Shown: piece after piece, positions 52,033 to 61,147 of the stretch
How the letters are laid out: each line of letters begins with the position of its first letter
How positions within the stretch are numbered: position 1 is the stretch's first letter
NCBI GenBank assembly: GCA_963817465.1
Contig: CAWFOP010000007.1
Coordinates: forward strand, 372,001-436,000
Direction: 5' to 3'
Length of the DNA stretch: 64,000 nucleotides
Source: CAMPKL01 sp963817465
GTDB lineage: Bacteria; Acidobacteriota; Terriglobia; Bryobacterales; UBA6623
Notes under the pieces: generated by a model
Database searches by the model: none
Told to the model about the DNA's origin: nothing
What the model saw: only the letters and a program-made list of their open reading frames with translations
Translations under genes and position numbers: made by a program

Positions 52033-53103
52033 ATGCCGCACCGCACAACAATCGCCGCACTGTTGTTTTCGTGCGCAGCGGCCGTCGGCGCGGAACCAAG
52101 GTTCGTAGGCGCCCAAGCCTGCGTGGTCTGTCATGCCGACAAGGCGGCGACTCAGGCGAAATCCGGGCACGCCCAGGCCTTGTCTCGCCCTCGGGATCAC
52201 CAACTCGCCAAGAAGTTTCCGACCGGAGAAACGGTGTTGACGGACGGCGAGTTCCGCTATCGCTTCGTCAACGACGGCGCCGCCCTCGAGGCCGTCGTCT
52301 CGGACGGGCGGCAGCAGCGCCTCCTAGCCGTCGACTGGGCCTTCGGCGCCGGCGATCAAGCCGTCACCTTTGTCAGCCGCCTCGACGACGATTGGTATCT
52401 GGAGCATCATCTCAGCTACTACACGAAAATGGGTCGGCCTTCCCTGACCCCTGGGCATCAGTCATCCGAACCGGAGGACCTCGGCCAGGCGCTCGGCGTG
52501 CGCTACAAGACTTTCAGCGCGGGGGCGGAGATCCTGCGCTGCTTTCGGTGCCATTCGACGGGACCGTTGGCGTTGGCGGAAGGGTTCGCGATCGAGCCCG
52601 CGGAATTGGGAGTGCGCTGCGAGAGTTGCCACGGCCCCGGCTCCGCGCATGTCGAAGCGATGGCGGCGGGGCGCGCTCAGCAAGCGGCGGAGACGATCGA
52701 AAACCCCGGCCGCCTTTCTCCCGCTGACCTATTGGTTCGCTGCGGGGCGTGCCATCGGCCTCCCGGTTCCGATCCGGCTCAGATCGACTACCAGGATCCC
52801 TGGAACGTACGCCATCAGCCGGTTTACCTGAGCCGCAGCTCGTGTTTTCTCGAGAGCGGGAAGATGACCTGCATGACCTGCCACGACCCGCACGAGAAGG
52901 TGCGAGCGAACGACGCTTCGTACTACAACGGGCGCTGCATCGCTTGTCACCAGCCGTCGGCCTCGTGTCCGCCGCCCGCGGAGGCTTCATGCGCGTCTTG
53001 CCACATGCCCAAGGTGCGGCCGCAGTCGAACCTCGCCTTCACCAACCACTGGATCGCGGTTTACGACGCGGGCGCCCCTTTGCAGCCCCGCGTCGCTCAT
53101 TGA
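52033..53103 (+). CDS. Seven-haem c-type cytochrome
   Basis: About 356 residues from ATG at 52033 with a signal peptide (MPHRTTIAALLFSCAAAVGA). Seven CxxCH motifs: CVVCH, CFRCH, CESCH, CGACH, CMTCH, CIACH and CASCH. Between the first and second lies an all-beta stretch (FPTGETVLTDGEFRYRFVNDG, WYLEHHLSYYTKMGR). It resembles the cytochrome c554/c' or NapC/NrfB-like multihaem families, and its likely role is periplasmic electron transfer. Its partner may be the divergently encoded peroxidase; tail to tail it meets a strong terminator hairpin. Confidence 0.9.
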   Translation: MPHRTTIAALLFSCAAAVGAEPRFVGAQACVVCHADKAATQAKSGHAQALSRPRDHQLAKKFPTGETVLTDGEFRYRFVNDGAALEAVVSDGRQQRLLAVDWAFGAGDQAVTFVSRLDDDWYLEHHLSYYTKMGRPSLTPGHQSSEPEDLGQALGVRYKTFSAGAEILRCFRCHSTGPLALAEGFAIEPAELGVRCESCHGPGSAHVEAMAAGRAQQAAETIENPGRLSPADLLVRCGACHRPPGSDPAQIDYQDPWNVRHQPVYLSRSSCFLESGKMTCMTCHDPHEKVRANDASYYNGRCIACHQPSASCPPPAEASCASCHMPKVRPQSNLAFTNHWIAVYDAGAPLQPRVAH

Positions 53104-53122
53104 AAAAGTCATCGGAAATGCA

Positions 53123-53153
53123 GAGGGGGATCCGCCTCCGGCGAATCCCCCTC
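53123..53153. terminator. Bidirectional terminator-like hairpin
   Basis: GAGGGGGATCCGCC, a TCC loop and GGCGAATCCCCCTC: a 14-bp stem with one mismatch. It lies between the convergent cytochrome and peptidoglycan-binding genes. A T-run appears only on the minus-strand side (TTTTTCA), so it may serve that transcript best. Confidence 0.75.
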
Positions 53154-53173
53154 GACGACAAGCCCGCCTGGGC

Positions 53174-54037
53174 TTAGTCCAGGTCAAGCTTATCGATGGT
53201 GGCGGCGTCAAGCCGTCCCGTTACAGGAAGGTCATGCTTGCTCTGATAGCTGCGCAGAGCGTCTTGGGTCTCGGGGCCCATGATCCCGTCGACTTCGCCC
53301 GAATAGAAGCCTTTCTCGCGAAGCTTCTGTTGGGCGTGCCGGGTCATGTCGGCTGCCTCATGCGTGTCGCCTTCGGCGGCTGCGCCGCCTTCCGGCTTGT
53401 CGTCTCCGTCAAACACGTCCGCGATCGCGCCGCCGGCCTTTTTCAATCCCTTGCCCGTGCCTTCGATGGCGGCTTCGACGCCGTCGCCGGCCTTGTTGAG
53501 CCCTGTCTCCAGGGCGCCGCCTGACGCTTCTCCCGCCTTGTCGAAGCCCTTGTCGACCGGGTCTCCGGCCTTGCTCACTTCCTTGCCGCCCTTCTTGACG
53601 CCCTTGCCGGCGGCCTCGCCCGTATCCGCGACCGCATCGGCGGTCTTATCGACGGCTTTGCCGGTTGCCCGACCGGCCTTCTCGCCGACGCGTTCGGCCT
53701 TGCCTTCGGCACGGGAGGAGTCTTCGATCGCCTCCTTGTCGATTCCCAGGCTCGCCAGCGTGCGTTTGTTCAACTTGCCGTTGACCTTGAGCTGTTGAGC
53801 TTGCTGGTACTTCCGAACAGCTTGATCCGTCTCCGGCCCTTTCACTCCGTCGACGGCCCCCTCGTAGTAGCCCATCGATTTGAGTTTGGTTTGCGCTGTA
53901 CGAACCAACGCAGTCTTTGTGCTCTGCTTACTGGCTTTTGCGGAGCTATTTTCAACGTTCGCGCCCGGAACAACGTTTGGCGACAGAAACAACATCGCAC
54001 CCAACGCCGTAGCGGTTGTAAGTTCCCGTAAGGTCAT
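53174..54037 (-). CDS. Exported peptidoglycan-binding protein with LEA-like helical spacer
   Basis: 287 residues from ATG at 54037, which has GGAGG eight bases upstream. After a signal peptide (LTTATALGAMLFLSPNVVPGA) there are two PG_binding_1 domains, VRTAQTKLKSMGYYEGAVDG near residues 45-105 and HAQQKLREKGFYSGEVDG at the end. Between them is a 120-residue run rich in Lys, Gly, Ala and Asp with an 11-residue-like beat (KAGRATGKAVDKTADAVAD, KGFDKAGEASGGALETGLNKAG), like LEA or YtxH repeats that become helical when dry. It could tie the cell wall to a stress-protective filament. Confidence 0.82.
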   Translation of the reverse strand: MTLRELTTATALGAMLFLSPNVVPGANVENSSAKASKQSTKTALVRTAQTKLKSMGYYEGAVDGVKGPETDQAVRKYQQAQQLKVNGKLNKRTLASLGIDKEAIEDSSRAEGKAERVGEKAGRATGKAVDKTADAVADTGEAAGKGVKKGGKEVSKAGDPVDKGFDKAGEASGGALETGLNKAGDGVEAAIEGTGKGLKKAGGAIADVFDGDDKPEGGAAAEGDTHEAADMTRHAQQKLREKGFYSGEVDGIMGPETQDALRSYQSKHDLPVTGRLDAATIDKLDLD

Positions 54038-54123
54038 GGTGATCCTCCAACAGGGGGCGCCCAAGCCCGAGGCCGGTAAACCCTCCCTGTTAAGTTGCAG
54101 AGCGGTTTTCGGCCCCGGCAGTT

Positions 54124-55183
54124 TCAACGGGGCAAGAGGGCGGCTGGGTTATTCAGCACATAGCCGAGACCGCGCCGCTTTGCGGCAGGCGCGCCTCGGC
54201 TCTCGCAGTCGCGCAAGTCGGCGAGGTCGAACTCGACCATTTCGGAGACGATCTCATCGAACGTATGAGTCGGTTCCCAGCCCAAAACTCGCCTCGCCTT
54301 TGACGCATCGCCGACCAGCAGGCCCACTTCGGCGGGCCGATAGAACTGCTTGTCGACGACGACATAACGCGAGTAATCAAGGCCGACGTGAGAGAACGCG
54401 GCGTCGCAAAAATCTCTAACTGAGCGCGTTTCGCCCGTGGCCGCCACGAAGTCCGACGGCTCGCTTTGCTGGACCATCAAATGCATGGCGCGGACATAGT
54501 CGATTGCGTGGCCCCAGTCGCGCCGCGCGTCGAGATTTCCGAGCCGCAGTTGATCTTGCATTCCCATCTTGATCGCCGCGACGGCGCTCGTGATCTTGCG
54601 GGTGACGAACTCGAATCCTCGACGGGGGCTCTCGTGATTGAACAGGATTCCGCTTACGCAAAACATCCCAAAGGCTTCACGGTAGTTGCGGGTCAACTCG
54701 AAGCCTGTGACCTTGCTGATTCCGTAAGGACTGCGCGGGTGAAACGGGGTCGATTCGTTTTGCGGCGCCTCGCCGACGTTGCCGAACATCTCGCTCGAGC
54801 CGGCGAAGTAGACCTTGCAGTTGGGCTGGGTTTCTCGGATCGCGGCCAGAACGTAGTGCGTCCCATTGATGTTCGCGTTCATCGTCGAGAAGCCGTCGAG
54901 AAAGCTTTCCGCCACGAAGCTCCGGGCCGCCAAGTGATAGCACTCGTCGAAGTCGGTTGTGAGCAAAAATGCTGAACAAGCTGGGATAGCTTTCGAGACT
55001 GGCGGCGTGCAGGACGATCTGATCTACGATGCTGCGGATGCGCGTCAGCCGATGCGCCGCATCTTCGAGCGCTACCGGTCTGACGATTCCGTGAACTTCG
55101 TAGCCCAGATCCAGCAAATGTTCGGCCAGATAGCTTCCGTCTTGGCCCGTGATCCCCGTAATCAGAGCCCTACGTTTTGACAT
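54124..55183 (-). pseudogene. gmd: GDP-mannose 4,6-dehydratase, frameshifted near 54967
   Basis: The N-terminal frame has the Rossmann start MSKRRALITGITGQDGSYLAEHLLDLGYEVHG and LHAASLESYPSLFSIFAH, then loses homology. From about 54966 another frame continues TTDFDECYHLAARSFVAESF, FAGSSEMFGNVGEAPQNEST, PRSPYGISKVTGFELTRNYREA (Tyr and Lys of the active site), ILFNHESPRRGFEFVTRKITSAVA and GLDYSRYVVVDKQFYRPAEVGLLVGD to the stop. One extra base near 54962-54975 explains the split. The enzyme makes GDP-4-keto-6-deoxymannose for rhamnose, fucose or perosamine glycans. It lies downstream of a GT4 gene in the same direction. Confidence 0.85.
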
Positions 55184-55264
55184 GATCGCCGTTCCTTGCC
55201 GGGTGCAGAGCGAATCTCCCCGAGCCTTTCAGCTCAAACGTCGGGCTGAGGTCGGAGCCGGTCT

Positions 55265-56656
55265 TCATTGCGCCAAAGCCGCTCCTCCGGCCGCTTCTTC
55301 AAAAAGCTTCCGATAGCTCATGGCGGCGCCGTCGACATCCTCTAGGCTCTCGCGCAGCGGCCGCGCACGCTCGAGGAGCTCGGCCGACAGGTTCGGATTG
55401 CTTTCAAATTCAGCTAGGCGGGCGCTGATCTCGTGGGGATTCTTGGGGTCGAAGTAGAGGGCGGCGTCGGCGGCTATTTCTTGGATCGCCGGGATGCGGC
55501 TCGCGATCACCGGCTTGCCCATTAGAATCGCCTCCGCGACAGGCATGCCGAAGCCCTCATACAGAGAGGGAAAGACGAGCGCCCTGCAGCCCGCGAGAAC
55601 GTCGAGAAAAGCTTCGCGGTCGAGATAGCCGGGAAGCAGGACCCTTTCTCCGAGACCCATGCCTTGCACGGCGCGTTCGAGCTCCGCCATTCGATCCGAA
55701 GCGTATCCTGTGCAGACGAACTTAACCGAGCTTTGCGGGTGATTTCCGAAAAAGACGCCGATCGCGGTGAGCAGGAGCTCATGGTTCTTGTGTTCCCAGA
55801 AATTCGCCGGATAGAGAAAATATTCATTCGGCTTCAAGCCGAGCGGCAACGCCGCATCCCTTGGGATTAAGTCCTGTATCGGCTCGAAGCGAACCGGAAT
55901 TGAGGCGACGGCGGCAGGCTCGGCCAAGCCGGTATCGAGGAGAGTTGACCGGACAAAGTCCGAAATGCAAACGACTCTGTCCGACACGCTGCAGGCGCGG
56001 CGAAGGTCCCGTTCCCGCGCATCGAGTTCCTCGGGTGAGAAGAAATCGGCGAAAACGCGATGCTGCAAGTCGTATACGACCGTGACGATCGGCAGGTTGT
56101 GGGACACCTGCATCGGAACCGATCCTAGTGGGCAGAAGAGCAGATCCGCGTTGCGAGCCGTGGACTCGACGCTTGGCCCGAACGAGATGTTGTCGCCACG
56201 CGGAACCTTTTCCGCGACGGCATCCTCGGCTGCAACGGCGAAATGGACATCGGGCCAGGAGCGTTGCAAAAGCTCCAGCAGAGAGACGACAAACACCGCG
56301 GAACCGCCTCTTTGGCCGTCCGTGCGCATTCCGGCAAGGTCGATCGCCACGCGCTTCAGGGTCCCTGGCGTTCGAACCCGGGCGCGCATCGGATGCCCAT
56401 TCAGGTCGATGTCATCGATCAGATCGGCGGCCCAGCCCCACAGGCCGACCCGCCGCAAGTGGCGATAGACCCGAGTTTGCCGCAGGCGGCCGGCGAGAGC
56501 CGACCCGGCCTCGAGCTTGCGGGCGTACCAGACTTTTTGGCGACGAAGCGCATCCAGCTCAGCGCTTAATCGCCGGTTCTCGTCGCGCAAATCTTTTAGG
56601 AGTCGCCCCACTAGATCAGGTGCCTTATCTCCCTCCCGAAGACGAGCGCAGACCAT
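55265..56656 (-). CDS. Glycosyltransferase family 4 with N-terminal coiled coil
   Basis: About 463 residues from ATG at 56656; the frame opens to 56767 without family character. Residues 1-60 include a coiled-coil stretch (LLKDLRDENRRLSAELDALRRQK). The GT-B part has TVVYDLQHRVFADFFSPEELDARERDLRRACSVSDRVVCISDFVR, FLYPANFWEHKNHELLL, VFPSLYEGFGMPVAEAILMGKPVIAS and a final EIAADAALYFDPKNP: the WbaZ/mannosyl-rhamnosyl transferase style of O-antigen synthesis. The downstream gmd would provide a GDP-deoxysugar donor. It begins 46 bases after the quinoprotein stop. Confidence 0.9.
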   Translation of the reverse strand: MVCARLREGDKAPDLVGRLLKDLRDENRRLSAELDALRRQKVWYARKLEAGSALAGRLRQTRVYRHLRRVGLWGWAADLIDDIDLNGHPMRARVRTPGTLKRVAIDLAGMRTDGQRGGSAVFVVSLLELLQRSWPDVHFAVAAEDAVAEKVPRGDNISFGPSVESTARNADLLFCPLGSVPMQVSHNLPIVTVVYDLQHRVFADFFSPEELDARERDLRRACSVSDRVVCISDFVRSTLLDTGLAEPAAVASIPVRFEPIQDLIPRDAALPLGLKPNEYFLYPANFWEHKNHELLLTAIGVFFGNHPQSSVKFVCTGYASDRMAELERAVQGMGLGERVLLPGYLDREAFLDVLAGCRALVFPSLYEGFGMPVAEAILMGKPVIASRIPAIQEIAADAALYFDPKNPHEISARLAEFESNPNLSAELLERARPLRESLEDVDGAAMSYRKLFEEAAGGAALAQ

Positions 56657-56702
56657 TTTAGCCCAGAAAGAAGAGATTCCGCCCCTCGCGGGCAGGCGGC
56701 TT

Positions 56703-58466
56703 CTAGGGCCTCGGGCCGAACGCCAGCAGCACATTCCCCGGCATGCTGGAGTAGCCGGAGTTGACATAAATCATGCCGCCGGCGACGGTGACGCCTGTCG
56801 CGCTGAACGAGCCGCCCTTAGCGGGAATTCCGTTTACCGTATCGAACTCGCGCAGCGCGTCGAAGTCCCAAATGATGCCGCCCGTTTTGGTTTCGTAGGC
56901 GCGAATATGGCCGTCCATCGAAGGCGACAGGACCGCGCCGGGGATCGCCGTCGGGGGAGACTTTTGCGCGGACGAGCAGCCGCGTCGTCCGAGACACTCG
57001 GGACGCGGCGCCGGGGTTTGCCAGACGATCTCACCGGTGGCCGGATCGAAAGCGAACATGCCGCCGCCTTTTTCCGGAGCTTGGCGCTCGGCTTCTCCCA
57101 GAGGCACGAAAACCAAACCTTCGCCCGCGGCGATGCCCCATTGAATGCCGCCGCCGGGCCCGCCCTGGCCGATCCTCTTCGTCCACACGACGGCGCCGTC
57201 ATGGTCGGGATCGAACGCGTGAACCTGCGCCGTCTTCTGCGCCGCGATGAGCAACTCGCGGCCGTCGCCGACATCCATCAAGATCGGCGAGGCGCCGAAG
57301 TCCACGTCGCGCCCGTGGTCCTCGGGGCAATTCGCCGTTCCGCCCTTGCGGCCGGCGCAACCCCAATTGAACATGTCCGGAACGGTCTGCCGGCTCCAGC
57401 GGATCTTGCCCGTATCCATCTCCAAGGCAAGGATCGCGTCGGCGGTTTCGAGATTCGGATCCGAGAATCCGTTGCCGGTCCCCACGTAGAGCAGGCCGCG
57501 CTTGACGTCGATTGTCGGCGAAGACCAGACCGTCGCTCCCGAAGGCCCATAGTATTGAACGCCTTCCTCGCTCTTCACGGTGGGTTCCGGCTCGGGCGTC
57601 GTATAGGTCTTCCAGATCAAGGCTCCGCTCTTGGCGTCAAGAGCCTGGATGTTTCCGCGAAACTTGCAGCAGGAGTACCACGGGTTGGCTCCCGCGTTTT
57701 CTTCCTGGGACGTGATCGGCACGTAGAGCCGGCCGTCGTGCAGCTTGGGCGTTCCGGTGATGCGAGTGAACGGCTGATCATCAAGCTTCTTTTTCCAGAT
57801 CAACTTGCCGCTGTCGGCGTCGACGGCGTAGAAATTCGATTCGAGGTCGCCGAAGTAGGCGCGCGGCCCGGGTCCGATGACGACGGCGCTGCGGACCATC
57901 GCCTTCGCGCGGTACCTCCAGTAGATACAGCCGCTTTTGGCGTCCAAGGCGTAGACGGTGCCGTCGTTGCTGCCGCTGTAGACCTTGCCGCCGACCACGG
58001 TCGGCTGGCCGTACGCCGTGACGGCGTCGGGAAACCCGAACGCCCAGACGACCTCCATGTGCGGCAGGTCCTCCGCCGTGACGCCGCCGGCTCGTTCGGG
58101 CTGAAAGCGCGTGTTCCGTTGGTCGACGCCCCACCCGTTCCACCCCGCGCTCATGGCGGCCGGCTGGACCCCGGCTTTGCAGAACCCCGTCATTTGCGGC
58201 GGCTCCGCCGACTCTTCCTTGCTCAGGTAGCGCGCGACGGCCGTCTTCTCTTCCCGGCTCAGCGAATCGCCGAAGGCTTGCATCGCTCCGCTGTCGAGCG
58301 AAGCCACGATGTTGCGCCAAGGCATCTGCGCCAGAGCTTCGGGCAGCGGTGCGTGAGCGTCGCTGTTCGGATCATGACATTGCTGACAGTGGGCGATAAA
58401 AACTCGCGTCCCTTCCTGGCCGGCTGACACCGCAACGAAAGCCAGAGCGAGCCCGATCAGTTTCAT
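56703..58466 (-). CDS. PQQ-dependent quinoprotein with N-terminal haem c domain
   Basis: About 587 residues from ATG at 58466 (MKLIGLALAFVAVSAGQ, signal peptide); the frame continues upstream into unlikely sequence. A short cytochrome c domain (FIAHCQQCHDPNSDAHAP) leads into a beta-propeller with PQQ repeats (GWGVDQRNTRFQPE, GKVYSGSNDGTVYALDAKSG, WYSCCKFRGNIQALDAKSGALIW, VWSSPTIDVKRGLLYVGTGN). The adjacent Cys pair in YSCCKF and the WSSPTI segment resemble quinoprotein alcohol dehydrogenases such as polyvinyl alcohol dehydrogenase. It should oxidise an alcohol or sugar in the periplasm; substrate unknown. Confidence 0.9.
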   Translation of the reverse strand: MKLIGLALAFVAVSAGQEGTRVFIAHCQQCHDPNSDAHAPLPEALAQMPWRNIVASLDSGAMQAFGDSLSREEKTAVARYLSKEESAEPPQMTGFCKAGVQPAAMSAGWNGWGVDQRNTRFQPERAGGVTAEDLPHMEVVWAFGFPDAVTAYGQPTVVGGKVYSGSNDGTVYALDAKSGCIYWRYRAKAMVRSAVVIGPGPRAYFGDLESNFYAVDADSGKLIWKKKLDDQPFTRITGTPKLHDGRLYVPITSQEENAGANPWYSCCKFRGNIQALDAKSGALIWKTYTTPEPEPTVKSEEGVQYYGPSGATVWSSPTIDVKRGLLYVGTGNGFSDPNLETADAILALEMDTGKIRWSRQTVPDMFNWGCAGRKGGTANCPEDHGRDVDFGASPILMDVGDGRELLIAAQKTAQVHAFDPDHDGAVVWTKRIGQGGPGGGIQWGIAAGEGLVFVPLGEAERQAPEKGGGMFAFDPATGEIVWQTPAPRPECLGRRGCSSAQKSPPTAIPGAVLSPSMDGHIRAYETKTGGIIWDFDALREFDTVNGIPAKGGSFSATGVTVAGGMIYVNSGYSSMPGNVLLAFGPRP

Positions 58467-58608
58467 CGTTGTTCCTCGGCCGGCAGCGCGCCGACCGACT
58501 CGAATCTTAACGAACTCGCGGGTGGAACCGGAGCAGACGTCGTACCCGGACGGGCGGTAAAACCGGGAGCGCGAAGCTGTCAGCGAAACAGACGGGTGAG
58601 CCGGGACC

Positions 58609-58923
58609 CTAGCTCGCAGCGGAAACGTCGAACAGGGCGTCCAACTTCGTGATGTGCAGCGCCCGCATTGCTCTGTCGTTCGGGTTGACCACCCTGAAGC
58701 GCTTCCCGCTTCTCTGGCAAGTCGCATAGCAGGCTATGAGAGTCTCCAGGCCGATGCTGTCCACGTTCGTGGCTTCACGGAGGTTGACGACAATCTCGGC
58801 GACTCCTTGAGCGACGAGTCGCTTCACGCCTTCGTGAAGATCACGCACCGGCTCGCCGTGAACCAAGCGGCCGCATACGTCAATCACAGCGCCTTCAGGC
58901 CTTCCATGTATCGAGATCGTCAC
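58609..58923 (-). CDS. STAS-domain anti-sigma factor antagonist
   Basis: A single STAS domain of 104 residues: GAVIDVCGRLVHGEPVRDLHEGV, then IVVNLREATNVDSIGLETLI, in which the Ser of DSIG is the usual site phosphorylated by an anti-sigma kinase, and FRVVNPNDRAMRALHITKL. In SpoIIAA-like systems the dephosphorylated form binds the anti-sigma factor and frees the sigma factor. No kinase, phosphatase or sigma gene is adjacent, so the partner is elsewhere. Confidence 0.92.
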   Translation of the reverse strand: MTISIHGRPEGAVIDVCGRLVHGEPVRDLHEGVKRLVAQGVAEIVVNLREATNVDSIGLETLIACYATCQRSGKRFRVVNPNDRAMRALHITKLDALFDVSAAS

Positions 58924-58930
58924 TGCCGCG

Positions 58931-59683
58931 TCACCGCCTCAGATCGCGCCCGGCCACGACCTCATAAGAATGGGTTTGGACCGGGCCCGCCATGCTTGTT
59001 CCCAGAGAGCCGCCGCTCTCCAGCATGAGATCCCAACTCCTCAATCCGACGATGTCGCGGGCGCCGCGCATGAGTTCCTGAAAGGTCTCGCTGCGCTCGT
59101 ACCGCTCCGCATCCTTACGATCCTCCCAAATCGTAAGCGAGGCAAGCTGCCCTTGGGCATCGAGGTTGGAGAGCAAACAGGCGTACAGACAGCCTTTCAC
59201 CTTTCTCAATGTTGGGAGGGCTTGTTCGCGGTAGTGCTCTTCCGCCGCCGGAATTCGATCGGGTGCGACGCTGAGACGGAGGACGCGCAGATAACGCGCC
59301 GCCCCTTCCAGGCGTCCCAGCCGCTTACGGTTCATTGCGGCATGCAAGCGATAAGCCGAAATCTTGGGAGGAGCCTTCGCCGGACCGTAGCCGAGGGTCA
59401 AGTCGTCGCTAAGCTGTACACGCCACTCTTCGGATTCCGCCAGATGCGGCTCGATTTCCTGGATCAAACGTGGGAACCGGCCCTGCTCTTCATACTGCTT
59501 CATGCTGTCCCGGCTGTCCCAGAGCGTGAGAGAGACGCATTCGCTCTGTCGCACGACGCTCTCGGTCAATGTTGCGAACAAGCATCCCGACGTTTGACTC
59601 AGCTCGGGGAGCACACGCTCCTCGTAGAACCGCCGAACTTTGTCGGACTGACCCTCGAGGACCTTAAACCGAAGCAGACGCAT
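58931..59683 (-). CDS. Protein with two ABM (antibiotic biosynthesis monooxygenase-like) domains
   Basis: About 250 residues from ATG at 59683 (MRLLRFKVLEGQSDKVRRFY); the frame opens to 59791 and a Met at 59725 is possible. Two ferredoxin-like repeats are visible, each with a strand and helix pair like a dimeric alpha-beta barrel half: QTSGCLFATLTESVVRQSECVSLTLWDSRDSMKQYEEQ and VKGCLYACLLSNLDAQGQLASLTIWEDRKDAERYERSE. The fold covers haem-degrading and quinone-forming enzymes as well as non-enzymatic stress proteins. The function is undetermined. It ends 7 bases before the STAS gene start, so they may share a transcript. Confidence 0.82.
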   Translation of the reverse strand: MRLLRFKVLEGQSDKVRRFYEERVLPELSQTSGCLFATLTESVVRQSECVSLTLWDSRDSMKQYEEQGRFPRLIQEIEPHLAESEEWRVQLSDDLTLGYGPAKAPPKISAYRLHAAMNRKRLGRLEGAARYLRVLRLSVAPDRIPAAEEHYREQALPTLRKVKGCLYACLLSNLDAQGQLASLTIWEDRKDAERYERSETFQELMRGARDIVGLRSWDLMLESGGSLGTSMAGPVQTHSYEVVAGRDLRR

Positions 59684-59813
59684 GTACACGGCTTGCTCTC
59701 CGACCGGCCGGCGCCAGCGAGCCATACCGGCGCTCAGCAGTATACAGAAGCGGTCCGCAAGGCGGCGGAATCGACACTTCGTAGAGGTCACGGGTGAGAC
59801 GGCGGCTCGCCGT

Positions 59814-59861
59814 GGCGGAACTGGTCTTGGGCGGAACTGGTGCTGGGCGGAACTGGTCTTG
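59814..59861. repeat. 16-bp tandem repeat, three copies
   Basis: GGCGGAACTGGTCTTG, GGCGGAACTGGTGCTG, GGCGGAACTGGTCTTG lie head to tail. They fall in the roughly 340-base divergent spacer between the ABM gene and the M19 dipeptidase gene, where nothing else convincing was seen. The copies may be slippage products or binding sites. Confidence 0.9.
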
Positions 59862-60025
59862 CAGCCTGCAGCAGGTTGTGGAAAGCCTTCCGCCGTCCGT
59901 ATGTCCGCCTTTAGGATCGGGCAGGCAAGAAGCGTGACCTTGGAGAGCGCCGAGTCGCCCCACGGGTGCAGCCTTTTGTTCGACCGCCAGGCGCTCGCCG
60001 CTCAACGACTGACTACAATGGCTCG

Positions 60026-61147
60026 GTGAGACTCATCCTCGACGCTCATCTCGATCTGGCTTGGAACGCGCTGTCATTCGACCGAGACCAACTCCAGCCG
60101 ATCGCAGAACTGCGGCGTCGGGAGAGATATTTGAGCGGCAAGAGCCGAGGCAATTGCACGGTCAGCTTGCCGGAGATGCGCCGGGCCGGCGTAGCGGTTT
60201 GTCTAGGAACCGTGTTGTGTCGCGCGACGCCGCCCGCCGTTTATGAAGGAGAATCCGCAGGGCCCACCTCTTGGCCGCACCCGCGCGGCGACGAGATCCG
60301 TCGGGACGATTTGGACTACGTCAATCAGACTGTGGCATCCGCGATGGGGGTCGGGCAGCTTGAATACTATCGGTTGCTCGAACAACAAGGGCATATCAGG
60401 ATGATCCGCACCCGCGGAGAGCTCGAAGGCCTATGGGCCGAATGGCGGGACGGCGAAGATGCGCCGCTCGGCTGCATCTTGAGCATGGAGGGCGCGGACC
60501 CGATCGTCGACGTCAATCAAGCGGAAGTTTGGTTTGAGCGCGGGCTACGCACGGCTTGCGTAGCCCATTACGGGCCGAGCGCTTATGCGATGGGCACCGG
60601 CGGCGACGGCCCGCTGACCGCCGCCGGCATGGAGCTGCTCAGAGAATTTGACCGACTTGGCGTCATTCTCGACCTGGTCCACACGGCCGACACCGCCTTT
60701 TCACAGGCGCTTGATTTTTATGCCCGGCCCGTATTTTGCAGCCACGGCAACTGCCGCGCATTGGTCCCAGGAGACCGGCAACTCAGCGATGAGCAAATCA
60801 AACAAATCGCCTCGCGCGGCGGGGTGATCGGCGCGGTTTGCGACGCTTGGATGATCGTGCCGGGATACCGCGTCGGCGGCGAATCAAACAAGACCGCCAC
60901 GCTGGAAGATCTCGCCGATCACGTAGACCATATCTGCCAGTTGCTCGGCAACGCTCGCCATAGCGCGATCGGCAGCGACTTGGACGGCGGATTCGGACAT
61001 GAGCAAACGCCCGCGGAAATCGGCACCATCGCCGACCTGCACAAGTTCGCCGAAACATTGGCGAGGCGCGGCTATACCGACGCGCAGATTGACGGTATCT
61101 TCCACGGCAACTGGCTGCGCTTCTTCGGTGAGGCGTTGCCGCAGTGA
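60026..61147 (+). CDS. Membrane dipeptidase (peptidase M19 family)
   Basis: About 373 residues from GTG at 60026; GTG overlaps no neighbour and the upstream frame lacks character. Renal-dipeptidase fold with zinc ligands in ILDAHLDLAWN (HxD), the bridging Glu in CILSMEGADPI, His in VHTADTAF and CSHGNCRAL, and Asp in SAIGSDLDGGFG. M19 enzymes cleave dipeptides, including L-D or D-type and some lactams. No signal peptide, so probably cytoplasmic. It overlaps by four bases with a YhdT gene that belongs with a symporter, suggesting uptake and hydrolysis of a small peptide or amide. Confidence 0.92.
   Translation: MRLILDAHLDLAWNALSFDRDQLQPIAELRRRERYLSGKSRGNCTVSLPEMRRAGVAVCLGTVLCRATPPAVYEGESAGPTSWPHPRGDEIRRDDLDYVNQTVASAMGVGQLEYYRLLEQQGHIRMIRTRGELEGLWAEWRDGEDAPLGCILSMEGADPIVDVNQAEVWFERGLRTACVAHYGPSAYAMGTGGDGPLTAAGMELLREFDRLGVILDLVHTADTAFSQALDFYARPVFCSHGNCRALVPGDRQLSDEQIKQIASRGGVIGAVCDAWMIVPGYRVGGESNKTATLEDLADHVDHICQLLGNARHSAIGSDLDGGFGHEQTPAEIGTIADLHKFAETLARRGYTDAQIDGIFHGNWLRFFGEALPQ

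Noticed and set aside
56517..58427. 636-codon plus-strand ORF opposite the quinoprotein
   Set aside because: Very long but antisense to clear PQQ repeats; its sequence has no coherent domain.
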